A stretch of DNA of 64,000 bases from Candidatus Obscuribacterales bacterium (GTDB lineage Bacteria; Cyanobacteriota; Vampirovibrionia; Obscuribacterales; Obscuribacteraceae). Below are positions 45,088 to 52,510 of this stretch, one piece after another. The stretch lies in NCBI GenBank assembly GCA_019637435.1, contig JAHBVO010000004.1, positions 682,001 through 746,000 on the forward strand, read 5' to 3'. The position numbers were made by a program, and so were the translations under genes. The notes under the pieces are model-generated. The model saw nothing but the letters and a program-made list of their open reading frames with translations. It was not told the DNA's origin and did no database searches. Each line of letters begins with the position of its first letter. The first letter of the stretch is position 1.

Positions 45088-45239
45088 TTGTAGACCGGCT
45101 TACCTTTAGTATGTTCGCGCGTGCATGCATTTTTTGTAGACCGGCTTACTTCTATAAGTTCGTGCGTGCATGCATTTTAGTCGTGTCGCGTTGTAGATCG
45201 GTTTACCTTCTACCTTTATATTCTCGTGCGTGCGTGCGT
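45088..45239. repeat. three degenerate repeats with TTGTAGACCGG and GTGCGTGCATGC
   Basis: Copies begin at about 45088, 45134 and 45191 (periods 46 and 57). Each has TTGTAGA(C/T)CGG(C/T)TTAC and a downstream purine-pyrimidine alternating stretch such as CGTGCGTGCATGCA. The repeats lie between paralogue 1 and 2. The alternating stretches could adopt Z-DNA. No gene is seen in the rest of the 45240-45550 gap. Confidence 0.7.
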
Positions 45240-45559
45240 CCATGCACTGCATGCGTCTGGCTCCGTCTGGTTCCGCCTGAACGAATTCATGCTCCTCTAT
45301 AGATGTATTTGCCATCGCGGTTTCTCAATATCGGGTCGAGCGAACGTAACTACTCCGTCCGGAAAGTGATCTGTTCGGCGAAACTGCTCGTAATCATGCA
45401 TCGAGTTTCATTAAATCGAGCGGTATCACATTGCCACCATTCAATTTTGCTCGACTGGAACAGTAAGCGATCCCTGAAACGATGTTCCACCAGTCGACCT
45501 GGCGGTTGTGACTTTTTCGTGGAATTTTTGTGACATGGAAAAGTCCTGAAAATAAGTGC

Positions 45560-45629
45560 TTGACTTCCTTTCGGGGTTCGCTTACACTTGACATGCTTGA
45601 AACAACTTACTAGCTAAATCAACTTACTA
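45560..45629 (+). promoter_or_regulatory. promoter and leader motif of paralogue 2
   Basis: TTGACT (45560-45565), 17-base spacer, TACACT (45583-45588). In the leader the 15-base repeat CAACTTACTAGCTAA occurs twice, giving ACTTACTA at 45605-45612 and 45622-45629. This element is also found before paralogues 1 and 4. Confidence 0.8.
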
Positions 45630-45687
45630 GCTAATTCTTCTCTTTTCCGAATCGCACTTGCATGTCTGCCGTGGAGGTTTTCACCCT

Positions 45688-46203
45688 ATGCGTATTACTA
45701 AAATTATCGTTGCCGCAGCACTCTTGATCGGTCTCACCAGCGCACCAGCACAAGCGCAATCGTTCGGCGATGCGTTCTCGTCGCAAGGCTCGATGGGTGA
45801 AGTACAAGGTGGAAACAACACCTACTACAACACCGGCGCGCAGACCGAACAAATTCAACAAGGCGCAGCACCAATTCTTCAAGGTGCCACCAACGGTACG
45901 ATTGGACCGCAAGGCGGCGACGCGACATCCATCATGGGCGTCAACACCGCAGGAACAGTCCGCGTCAACAACTTGGCTAACTTGGAAGCCTTGCTCAACA
46001 TCATCGCAAACGGTATGGAAATCCTCGGTATTGCCTGGGGTGGACCGACCATGATCATGGGCTTCATGCACATGGCTGCTGGTTCGCATGACGCGATGAA
46101 GAAAGTACTCTTCGGAGCAGCGGGCGTCACCGGTGGATTGGCAACACCTGGTTGCATCAACTGGCTTGTAGCATCGGCTCGCGACGCCAACCTGTTCAGC
46201 TAA
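45688..46203 (+). CDS. secreted two-helix protein, VirB2/TrbC pilin-like, paralogue 2
   Basis: 171 residues. The signal peptide differs from paralogue 1 (MRITKIIVAAALLIGLTSAPAQA), but the mature protein from QSFGDAF onward is identical to it. The gene sequences differ at many third codon positions (for example GGAGATGCGACT versus GGCGACGCGACA). The ATG at 45688 has GGAGG about 9 bases upstream; the in-frame ATG at 45658 has none. It has its own promoter and terminator. Confidence 0.82.
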   Translation: MRITKIIVAAALLIGLTSAPAQAQSFGDAFSSQGSMGEVQGGNNTYYNTGAQTEQIQQGAAPILQGATNGTIGPQGGDATSIMGVNTAGTVRVNNLANLEALLNIIANGMEILGIAWGGPTMIMGFMHMAAGSHDAMKKVLFGAAGVTGGLATPGCINWLVASARDANLFS

Positions 46204-46229
46204 CACGCTAACGGTTTCAAAAAGTTTGA

Positions 46230-46255
46230 AAGGGGGAGGCTTTGACCTCCCCCTT
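46230..46255 (+). terminator. terminator of paralogue 2
   Basis: Ten-bp stem AAGGGGGAGG/CCTCCCCCTT with a 6-base loop, 26 bases after the stop; the T-run is short (TTCT). Confidence 0.85.
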
Positions 46256-46300
46256 CTGCTGTGCGTACTTACTTTCAAACGCTCATTCTCAGTGCCTCTT

Positions 46301-46365
46301 CGAGGACACGTAAATGTTTTTGAATCGGGCGTTCGAGGGACATGAAGATGTTTTTGATTCGAGTG
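46301..46365. repeat. 33-base degenerate direct repeat pair
   Basis: CGAGGACACGTAAATGTTTTTGAATCG (46301 on) is repeated as CGAGGGACATGAAGATGTTTTTGATTCG (46334 on). The remainder of 46366-46670 shows no gene. An imperfect inverted repeat (AAACCGC..GCGGGTTT, about 46635-46657) stands shortly upstream of the next promoter. Confidence 0.5.
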
Positions 46366-46673
46366 AATACATTCAAAAGCAAATGCGAGTTGAGCAAACC
46401 GGCATGGTTTCTCATGCTCGAGCGACCAGCAAAATTGAACTCTCGAAACATTTGATCACAACAAATGCAATTGGAGTTCAAGAAATCTCCATTTTGGAGC
46501 CTGAAAAAAAGGCCGTTTTTCGCTAAAATGAAACTTTGCCAAAGCCCGTCAATTGGGCGTCTTGCAATTTCATGTTTGCTGGGAACAGCTAGAATCCTCA
46601 GATTTAAGGTTTCATGTAGTCGCCTTAAGTGGGAAAAACCGCATGATTTAGCGGGTTTATGTGAATGCGTTAA

Positions 46674-46702
46674 TTGACCGCTGATGGCGAAGTCATTATA
46701 CT
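46674..46702 (+). promoter_or_regulatory. promoter of paralogue 3
   Basis: TTGACC (46674-46679), 17-base spacer, TATACT (46697-46702), the best -10 of the four. The leader carries only the shortened element TTTACTA (46744-46750). Confidence 0.8.
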
Positions 46703-46789
46703 GACTACCTGCGCACTTTTAGCGCTGGTTTCTTTTAAACGTCTTTACTATCAACTCGAATAAATTCGAATGCCCGGGAGGGTCTCATT

Positions 46790-47311
46790 ATGCGTACAAA
46801 CAAGTTTGCTCAAATCACGGTGATGGCAGCTGTTATGTTCGGACTCGCAACACCAGCTTTCGCACAATCGTTCGGAGACGCGTTCTCCTCGCAAGGACAA
46901 ATGGGTGAAGTACAAGGTGGCAACAACACCTACTACAACACCGGCGCACAGACCGAGCAGATCAATGCCGGCGCAGCACCAATGCTGCAAGGCGCAACCA
47001 ACGGTACAATCGGACCACAAGGCGGAGATGCGACATCCATCATGGGCGTCAACACCGCAGGAACAGTTCGCGTCAACAACCTGGCTAACTTGGAAGCCTT
47101 GCTCAACATCATCGCAAACGGTATGGAAATCCTCGGCATTGCGTGGGGTGGACCAACAATGATCATGGGCTTCATGCACATGGCTGCCGGATCGCATGAT
47201 GCGATGAAAAAGGTTCTGTTTGGAGCTGCTGGTGTCACAGGCGGTTTGGCAACACCTGGTTGCATCAACTGGCTCGTTGCATCGGCACGCGACGCAAACC
47301 TCTTCAGCTAG
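46790..47311 (+). CDS. secreted two-helix protein, VirB2/TrbC pilin-like, paralogue 3
   Basis: 173 residues. The signal peptide (MRTNKFAQITVMAAVMFGLATPAFA) is unlike the others. The most diverged mature part of the four still differs at only four positions: SSQGQMGE for SSQGSMGE, QINAGAAPML for QIQQGAAPIL. From ATNGTIG to the C-terminus it is identical to the other three. GGGAGGG precedes the ATG. It has its own promoter and terminator. The N-terminal substitutions cluster in the soluble part, which is where a surface-exposed pilin would vary. Confidence 0.82.
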   Translation: MRTNKFAQITVMAAVMFGLATPAFAQSFGDAFSSQGQMGEVQGGNNTYYNTGAQTEQINAGAAPMLQGATNGTIGPQGGDATSIMGVNTAGTVRVNNLANLEALLNIIANGMEILGIAWGGPTMIMGFMHMAAGSHDAMKKVLFGAAGVTGGLATPGCINWLVASARDANLFS

Positions 47312-47341
47312 TATCACTAGAAAAGGTTATGGCACAGGACG

Positions 47342-47367
47342 GGGAGAGACGGCAGTCTCTCCCTTTT
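47342..47367 (+). terminator. terminator of paralogue 3
   Basis: Perfect 9-bp stem GGGAGAGAC/GTCTCTCCC with a GGCA loop and TTTT, 30 bases after the stop. Confidence 0.92.
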
Positions 47368-47484
47368 CTATGGGGGTTAGCGGTCGCTAGAGTCGCTGCA
47401 GTCGCGCCGGATGAGGGTTTCCGTGAAATGTGTCATCAGGTGGTAGACAGCCGTCAAAACATACGGGCGGTCAATTGTCCCGCG

Positions 47485-47890
47485 CAGGTTGCTGCAATCA
47501 AGATTGCAGGTTTCGACGCAAAAGCTGCAAACCAATTTGCAGCCCCCTGAATTTCGAATCGGAATGCCACCGAATTGGTGCTCCTAGCAGGCGCTGCAAT
47601 CAAGATTGCAGGTTGCGACGCAAAAGCTGCAAACCAATTTGCAGCCCCCTGAATTTCGAATCGGAATGCCACCGAATTGGTGCTCCTAGCAGGTTGCTGC
47701 AATCAAGATTGCAGGTTTCGACGCAAAAGCTGCAAACCAATTTGCAGCCCCCTGAATTTCGAATCGGAATGCCACCGAATTGGTGCTTCTAGCAGGTTGC
47801 TGCAATCAAGATTGCAGGTTTCGACGCAAAAGCTGCAAACCAATTTGCAGCCCCCTGAATTTCGAATCGGAATGCCACCGAATTGGTGCT
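47485..47890. repeat. 102-103 bp palindrome-rich tandem repeat, four copies
   Basis: Four consecutive units are anchored on CTGCAATCAAGATTGCAG at 47492, 47594, 47697 and 47800 (periods 102, 103, 103). Each unit holds two perfect hairpins, CTGCAATC-AA-GATTGCAG and GCTGCAAA-CCAA-TTTGCAGC, then GAATTTCGAATCGGAATGCC and the imperfect hairpin CACC-GAATT-GGTG. There are no spacers. The period is not a multiple of three, so the forward ORFs across it are not real. It fills the gap between paralogues 3 and 4. Confidence 0.93.
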
Positions 47891-48030
47891 TGAACATTTA
47901 TAGGTTAAGGCTGGTGTATATCTTTTGGTTTCGAAACCAGCAGGCTCTGAACATCGGACCGCGCCAGTAAACAAGCCGTTCTTCGCAGGTCAAAAAAGTA
48001 TTTTCCTGGTTGAAGTCAAGAACAGTTAAA

Positions 48031-48132
48031 AATGTATTGCGGATAACAAATTTGCACTTGACTTCAACCCTCGTTGCCCTTACTCTATAAGCCGAACAAC
48101 TTCCTGTTCGATTTTTTCAAAACCACTTACTA
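48031..48132 (+). promoter_or_regulatory. promoter of paralogue 4 with upstream box and leader motif
   Basis: The upstream box AATGTATTGCGGATAACAAA (48031-48050) matches that of paralogue 1. TTGACT (48058-48063), 17-base spacer and TACTCT (48081-48086) follow. The leader element ACTTACTA is at 48125-48132. Confidence 0.8.
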
Positions 48133-48165
48133 AATTACTCAAACGAAATTGCCGGAGATAACTCT

Positions 48166-48684
48166 ATGCATAAGACTTTCACACGCATGGCCGTCGCAGC
48201 AGCTTTACTAGTCGGTCTCTCAACACCAGCATTTGCACAATCGTTCGGCGATGCCTTCTCCTCGCAAGGTTCGATGGGTGAAGTACAAGGCGGAAACAAC
48301 ACGGGCTACAACACCGGCGCACAGACCGAACAAATTCAACAAGGCGCAGCACCAATTCTTCAAGGTGCCACCAACGGTACGATTGGACCGCAAGGCGGAG
48401 ACGCAACCTCCATCATGGGCGTCAACACCGCAGGCACTGTCCGCGTCAACAACTTGGCTAACTTGGAAGCCTTGCTCAACATCATCGCAAACGGTATGGA
48501 AATCCTCGGTATCGCCTGGGGTGGTCCTACAATGATCATGGGCTTCATGCACATGGCTGCTGGTTCGCACGATGCAATGAAGAAAGTTCTCTTCGGCGCA
48601 GCTGGTGTCACCGGTGGTTTGGCAACACCCGGTTGCATCAACTGGCTCGTAGCATCGGCTCGCGACGCCAACCTCTTCAGCTAA
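48166..48684 (+). CDS. secreted two-helix protein, VirB2/TrbC pilin-like, paralogue 4
   Basis: 172 residues. Signal peptide MHKTFTRMAVAAALLVGLSTPAFA. The mature chain is identical to paralogues 1 and 2 except NNTGYNTG for NNTYYNTG. Its upstream box and promoter resemble those of paralogue 1 most, which suggests that these two share regulation. GGAGA precedes the ATG. It is last in the array, followed by its own terminator; the next gene is unrelated. Confidence 0.82.
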   Translation: MHKTFTRMAVAAALLVGLSTPAFAQSFGDAFSSQGSMGEVQGGNNTGYNTGAQTEQIQQGAAPILQGATNGTIGPQGGDATSIMGVNTAGTVRVNNLANLEALLNIIANGMEILGIAWGGPTMIMGFMHMAAGSHDAMKKVLFGAAGVTGGLATPGCINWLVASARDANLFS

Positions 48685-48715
48685 CACAGTTTTCCCCCGC
48701 CAACGCCAGCCAGAG

Positions 48716-48738
48716 ACCTCCCGTTAAGGGGGGTTTTT
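48716..48738 (+). terminator. terminator of paralogue 4
   Basis: Seven-bp stem ACCTCCC/GGGGGGT (one T-G pair), 5-base loop, then TTTTT. Confidence 0.88.
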
Positions 48739-48875
48739 GGTCCATTTGGGGGTCTAACGTGCCCACTGCGTTTTCGGCTCTATGAGCGAATTTCAAAGTG
48801 AAGCACCCCCTATGGGTGATTCGAAAAAGCAAACGGTGTTGGATAATCGGAGCTTCTGATCATGAGCTCCAAACG

Positions 48876-49907
48876 ATGACCGCGAAGCACAACTCGATTT
48901 TAGATTCTCTCAGACTCGCCACTCCATGCACCAAAGACTGGGACAAGATGGATGGTGACGAACGTGTGCGTTTTTGCGGCGGCTGCGAAAAGAACGTCTA
49001 CAACATCTCTGATATGACTCGCCGTGAAGCGAACGCATTTTTGCAAGAACACGGACTGACGAAGTGCATGCGAATTAGTCGACGCCACGATGGCACTGTA
49101 ATAACTGATGATTGCCCAGTCGGGCTCCGGAAAGCTCGCGAGAGATTTCGACGAATTGCGAAAGTCGCGAGCATCGCCATAGGATTTTTGTTTGCGTCTT
49201 TCGGGAAAGCGTATGGCGCGGATGCGAATCTTGACAGAACTCCCGCGGGGAGCGGACTGACAGACACGCCACTATCTGCGGTGCCGAACCCGCCTGTCAC
49301 CGGAACTGTAGAGTTGGGTGGAGAATTCAAAACGGATTATAAGATCAACCTCAAAGTTGGGCTTGATCACATCGCGCTTAAAAAGGCTGTAAAGGCGAGA
49401 GCGAAGGAAGTTCCACGCGACTTTATCGAAGCTCTCAAAGCCCAACTTACGGGTAAAACAGATCGCGCCATCTCACGCTATGAGAAAGCGATTGCCAGCC
49501 ACCCAACTTACACGTCTTCGTACAATAATCTTGCTATATGTTTGTTGAACCGAAATCAGGCTGGTGATCTGGCTCGAGCGGGCGAAGTCCTGACTAAAGT
49601 GGAACACTTGGTCCCAAAGACACCCGCTATATATCTTGTAAAAGCTGCGATGTGCGATCAAAATGGGGACCTTGAAGGGGAGATTGAGAATCTCAGGATG
49701 TTCCGTTTATCTCAACCAAGTAGCCCAGGGGCTGTCTTCAAACTCGTAGATGCCTATGACAAGCTGAAACAAAAATTCAACGCCTACGCCGTTTTAGTCA
49801 GTGCGAGATCGTTCATGTCCTCATGGACTTACGAAGAGCGCGAAGCTTTTAACAAGTTATTGGAAACCCACGACCCCGCGAAGATTTCTACGCCTTCCTC
49901 ACTGTAG
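48876..49907 (+). CDS. Cys-motif domain plus TPR protein with internal membrane segment
   Basis: 343 residues. The N-terminal domain (~1-85) has Cys in TPCTKDW, FCGGC, KCMRI and DDCPVGL, with NVYNISDMTRREA. This domain is seen at the start of several bacterial membrane proteins and probably binds a metal; its function is unknown. A single membrane segment (~95-112, VASIAIGFLFASFGKAYGA) follows, then TPR units (~180-320: FIEALKAQLTGKTDRAISRYEKAI, TSSYNNLAICLLNR). I use the ATG at 48876, as the in-frame ATG at 48798 adds a stretch unlike any domain; neither has a strong ribosome binding site. Confidence 0.72.
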   Translation: MTAKHNSILDSLRLATPCTKDWDKMDGDERVRFCGGCEKNVYNISDMTRREANAFLQEHGLTKCMRISRRHDGTVITDDCPVGLRKARERFRRIAKVASIAIGFLFASFGKAYGADANLDRTPAGSGLTDTPLSAVPNPPVTGTVELGGEFKTDYKINLKVGLDHIALKKAVKARAKEVPRDFIEALKAQLTGKTDRAISRYEKAIASHPTYTSSYNNLAICLLNRNQAGDLARAGEVLTKVEHLVPKTPAIYLVKAAMCDQNGDLEGEIENLRMFRLSQPSSPGAVFKLVDAYDKLKQKFNAYAVLVSARSFMSSWTYEEREAFNKLLETHDPAKISTPSSL

Positions 49908-50296
49908 CTGCTAAAGCGCTCGTCCGTGGTGAGAGCGCAGCCGATTCACATCTGAGATAAGTCGGCAACCGCACACCCCGCCACGTATGATTGACATTAG
50001 ATAAGTCGGCAACCGCACGCCCAGCGCTAATTACAATCTTTCGTCGACCGCCCTAATTTCTTTCTGGGGTCTGTAGAGAAAAGCATGAGAGCGAAACGAG
50101 CCTCTCAAAATGCTTAACTCCACCCCTCGCAGGGCGCCCGGCAACAATCGGGTGCCCTGTACCCCATTTCGCCTTCATGATGCGAGGATTGGGAGTCTGG
50201 AAAAAGCTGAAAGAGGAAGCGTTGTTTGGTTTTATCTACTTGACGACGTTCAACTCTCCACTCTACGCTGTAACAGAGAGGGAGGCGTATTGTGAC
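49908..50296. other. gap with a 20-base direct repeat and an 11-bp GC-rich hairpin
   Basis: No convincing gene. AGATAAGTCGGCAACCGCAC is repeated exactly at 49955-49974 and 49999-50018 (44 bases apart). A strong stem, CAGGGCGCCCG/CGGGTGCCCTG with an 8-base loop (one G-U pair), lies at 50130-50159, ahead of the gene at 50297, and is not followed by T. It may be a leader structure. Confidence 0.55.
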
Positions 50297-50593
50297 ATGA
50301 GAATCGAAAACACAGTATCACTGCTATCCTTTGCCGCGGGTTTTCTCTTGTGTGGAACTCCGTCCGCATATATCTCTGACGCTGTTCGGCCCGATCCAGA
50401 AGTAGGAATTTCAAGGGAAGAATTACAATGCAAATATGGCATTGGCTTCGAATATAGAAAGGGCACAATTCGAGATTGGAAAGAACCTGAGTACCGGAAT
50501 GTAGACGAAGTCTTAATCTACCCATCTGGACGCGGTCATGGACGTATCTATACCATCGTGAATGGTAAGACCACAAACGTAATCTACCAATGA
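50297..50593 (+). CDS. small secreted protein of unknown function
   Basis: 98 residues with a signal peptide (~1-26, ENTVSLLSFAAGFLLCGTPSAY). The Cys in FLLCG is not a good lipobox, so it is probably soluble. The mature part has RPDPEVGISREELQCKYG and GRIYTIVNGKTTNVIYQ, a short beta-rich fold I do not recognise. A purine-rich GGGAGG lies about 11 bases before the ATG; the longer frame from 50177 would bury the signal peptide. Confidence 0.55.
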   Translation: MRIENTVSLLSFAAGFLLCGTPSAYISDAVRPDPEVGISREELQCKYGIGFEYRKGTIRDWKEPEYRNVDEVLIYPSGRGHGRIYTIVNGKTTNVIYQ

Positions 50594-50679
50594 AGAATTC
50601 TCGTCACCACTAGCAGAAACGCGGGAAAGGACCTGACATCAGTCTCACGGCAGAGCAACTTGAACGATACAAGCATCAA

Positions 50680-51342
50680 TTGACGATGCCTGGAATGACG
50701 AGTGAGAAACAATCTCGCTTGTTGGCTTCATCCTGCCTGCTTTTCGCCGGAGAAGAAACAGTCGAGACTGTTTTGGTGCAGCTGATTAAGACCGGTATCG
50801 GTCGAATAACGATCGTTGGAGATTCGCTTACAATCTGCCGAATGAGCGATGTTTCTGCCAGCAATTCGAATCCTGATACCGTCGTCGACTTCCGTAAGCT
50901 CAATGGGCACGATCTTGAAGATGCCCTGTTCAAAGGCATTGACCTGGTCATCGAAGGTCTACTCGATTGGCAAACCAAGCTTCGTTTAAGCGATTTGTGC
51001 ATGCGATTGAAGCTGCCGTTAGTTCATTCAGGCTCATCAGGACTCAGGTTTCAACTGTTTACCATGTTGCCCGGAAAGTCGGCATGTTTGCGATGTGCCC
51101 TGCCCGCGTCCGGCATCGATGACTTTCCGATTACACCAGTCGAACGAGATACCTTCTCTCCAGTCGCTACCTGTGCCGGTTCCATCATTGCGCTTGAAGC
51201 GGTGAAACTTCTTGCCGGCATCGGAGTTCAACAGGGAAATGTTCTGTGGAAGGTCGATGGTTTGCGGGGAGATGTCGAAACTGTTCGCGGTTTGGACCCT
51301 CGAAACGACTGCCCCGACTGCGGTCGCGCCGCGATAAAGTGA
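50680..51342 (+). CDS. degenerate ThiF/MoeB/E1-like protein (start unresolved)
   Basis: At least 220 residues resembling the ThiF/HesA E1-like fold. Recognisable parts are LPLVHSGSSGLRFQLFTMLPGK, zinc-type Cys pairs (CLRC near residue 130, CPDC near 213), and the C-terminal GSIIALEAVKLLAGIG. The nucleotide-binding GxGxxG region is replaced by LLFAGEETVETV, so adenylation is doubtful. In frame just upstream, translation gives ISLTAEQLERYKHQLTMPG, the conserved ThiF/MoeB N-terminus, but the first codon there is ATC (50638) behind AAGGA. The listed TTG at 50680 and the ATG at 50686 would delete this conserved part. There is no sulfur-carrier protein gene nearby. Confidence 0.6.
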   Translation: MTMPGMTSEKQSRLLASSCLLFAGEETVETVLVQLIKTGIGRITIVGDSLTICRMSDVSASNSNPDTVVDFRKLNGHDLEDALFKGIDLVIEGLLDWQTKLRLSDLCMRLKLPLVHSGSSGLRFQLFTMLPGKSACLRCALPASGIDDFPITPVERDTFSPVATCAGSIIALEAVKLLAGIGVQQGNVLWKVDGLRGDVETVRGLDPRNDCPDCGRAAIK

Positions 51343-51748
51343 TGAAGCCGGGTTTGATTGATACACGGATTGCGCAGACTCTTGAGGTTGTATTTGAGAC
51401 ATGAGCATGGGATGGATTAGGCGAGATGCCACCGCTCCAGGTTCACTTGTTCATACGTCGGCGCGAGTTCTTAAAATGGTTCCGGTAATACCGGATGCCA
51501 ATAGGCTGCTTGAGTAATACCCCTCTAAGTCCACATATTACGCAAACACCTGCTATTACTGGCTCCAGGAAATTTCTCCATTTTTCCCTGTGATCGTCGT
51601 GGTGACCCTGGAGACCACGACGCAAGCTGAAAACCATTGCTAGACAATGCCTTTCAGGAAAAATCACCTAATACCGGAATCAACCTAACACGCCCAAACG
51701 AGATAGACCGAGGTCGGCGCTGGAAAAATTTTTCGCAGAAGCAACAAC
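51343..51748. other. gap with a 9-bp inverted repeat; possible small minus-strand ORF
   Basis: CGTCGTGGT/ACCACGACG with a 10-base loop lies at 51595-51622. A minus-strand ORF (start about 51637, end 51443) would encode a ~64-residue basic protein with one hydrophobic segment (FLEPVIAGVCVICGL). Its ribosome binding site is poor, so I do not call it as a gene. Confidence 0.3.
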
Positions 51749-52510
51749 TCAATCGCCCCCGGCGTCGATTGCCTCTTCTGCGTCCTTCGGAACCTTCTCT
51801 ATACAACTTGCCTTGCGCAGAGCCAGGCTGATGCTTTCGGCTTTCTCTCCATAGCGGTTTTTCAAAAGCTGTTCTAGAAATGTCCATTGCCGAGAAGTTT
51901 CCCTAATAGCTAAACCGCGTGCAACCTTTCCGTAAGTTGTGTCGCGCAACGGTTTATTCATTTCTTCAGCCTGGATGAATTCTGGCTTGAGCTCTTGCCC
52001 TCCAACTGCCGGCGTTTTCCCGACCGTCAATTTATGCCAGTCGAACAGTTCCAGATCATACGGATCGAAGTCACCAGATGCGGTGCGGTTGGCCTCTGCA
52101 ACTTTCAGGCGCAGGTAATTTGTATTGCTATAAAAATCTTGCAACGTATGCAGCATCATCCCGAAGTGATAGAGCGCTCTGGTTCTCGCCTCTGCGCTCG
52201 AGTCAGCATCGGCGGCATAGTTCAAAACTTTCTTCTGTTCGCGCTTTACGTAATCGTATGAGCGCAGAATGTTTTTCGTTTCAAAATGGCGCTGCTCTTC
52301 AGTCTCATTTCCAGTCGCCGTGGCATCTTGAAACTTGCTTCCGTTCACAATCACTTCGATGTTCGCCGGACAAATCGTGCCCGCCAGCCCTTCCTTGATC
52401 ACGGCTTCGTGAATGTCCGCTCCGTCCAGAGGCGCACTCGCGAAACCGCTAAGCATCAAGCTCGCCGCAAGCAACGGAAAAATGGAAATACCTCTGGCAA
52501 TTTTGCGCAT
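51749..52510 (-). CDS. secreted HET-C / zinc-phospholipase-C-like helical protein
   Basis: 253 residues from the ATG at 52510 (ATGs at 52552 and 52591 are also in frame). The signal peptide is KIARGISIFPLLAASLMLSGFASA. The mature part resembles the HET-C and zinc-dependent phospholipase C/S1-P1 fold. HEAVIKEGL is a start-of-domain motif, RHFETKNILRSYDYVKRE is a ligand helix, and GMMLHTLQDFYSNTNYLRL matches the L-H-x-x-Q-D-F-Y-S-x-x-N hallmark. Potential ligands are the His and Asp of these motifs. HET-C and PLC proteins differ in function, so activity is not predicted. It is a single-gene unit. Confidence 0.72.
   Translation of the reverse strand: MRKIARGISIFPLLAASLMLSGFASAPLDGADIHEAVIKEGLAGTICPANIEVIVNGSKFQDATATGNETEEQRHFETKNILRSYDYVKREQKKVLNYAADADSSAEARTRALYHFGMMLHTLQDFYSNTNYLRLKVAEANRTASGDFDPYDLELFDWHKLTVGKTPAVGGQELKPEFIQAEEMNKPLRDTTYGKVARGLAIRETSRQWTFLEQLLKNRYGEKAESISLALRKASCIEKVPKDAEEAIDAGGD

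Noticed and set aside
45631..47317. Minus-strand ORFs of 188-215 codons opposite the pilin-like genes
   Set aside because: They mirror the conserved plus-strand genes in another frame, so their mutual similarity is a by-product; signal peptides, promoters and ribosome binding sites all support the plus strand.
47485..47890. CRISPR array or integron attC array
   Set aside because: Repeats are contiguous with no spacers, so not CRISPR. attC core sites (RYYYAAC/GTTRRRY) and gene cassettes are absent, so not an integron.
47430..47970. Forward ORFs across the 103-bp repeats
   Set aside because: Unit length is not a multiple of three, so the frame changes in each unit; no ribosome binding site or protein-like composition.
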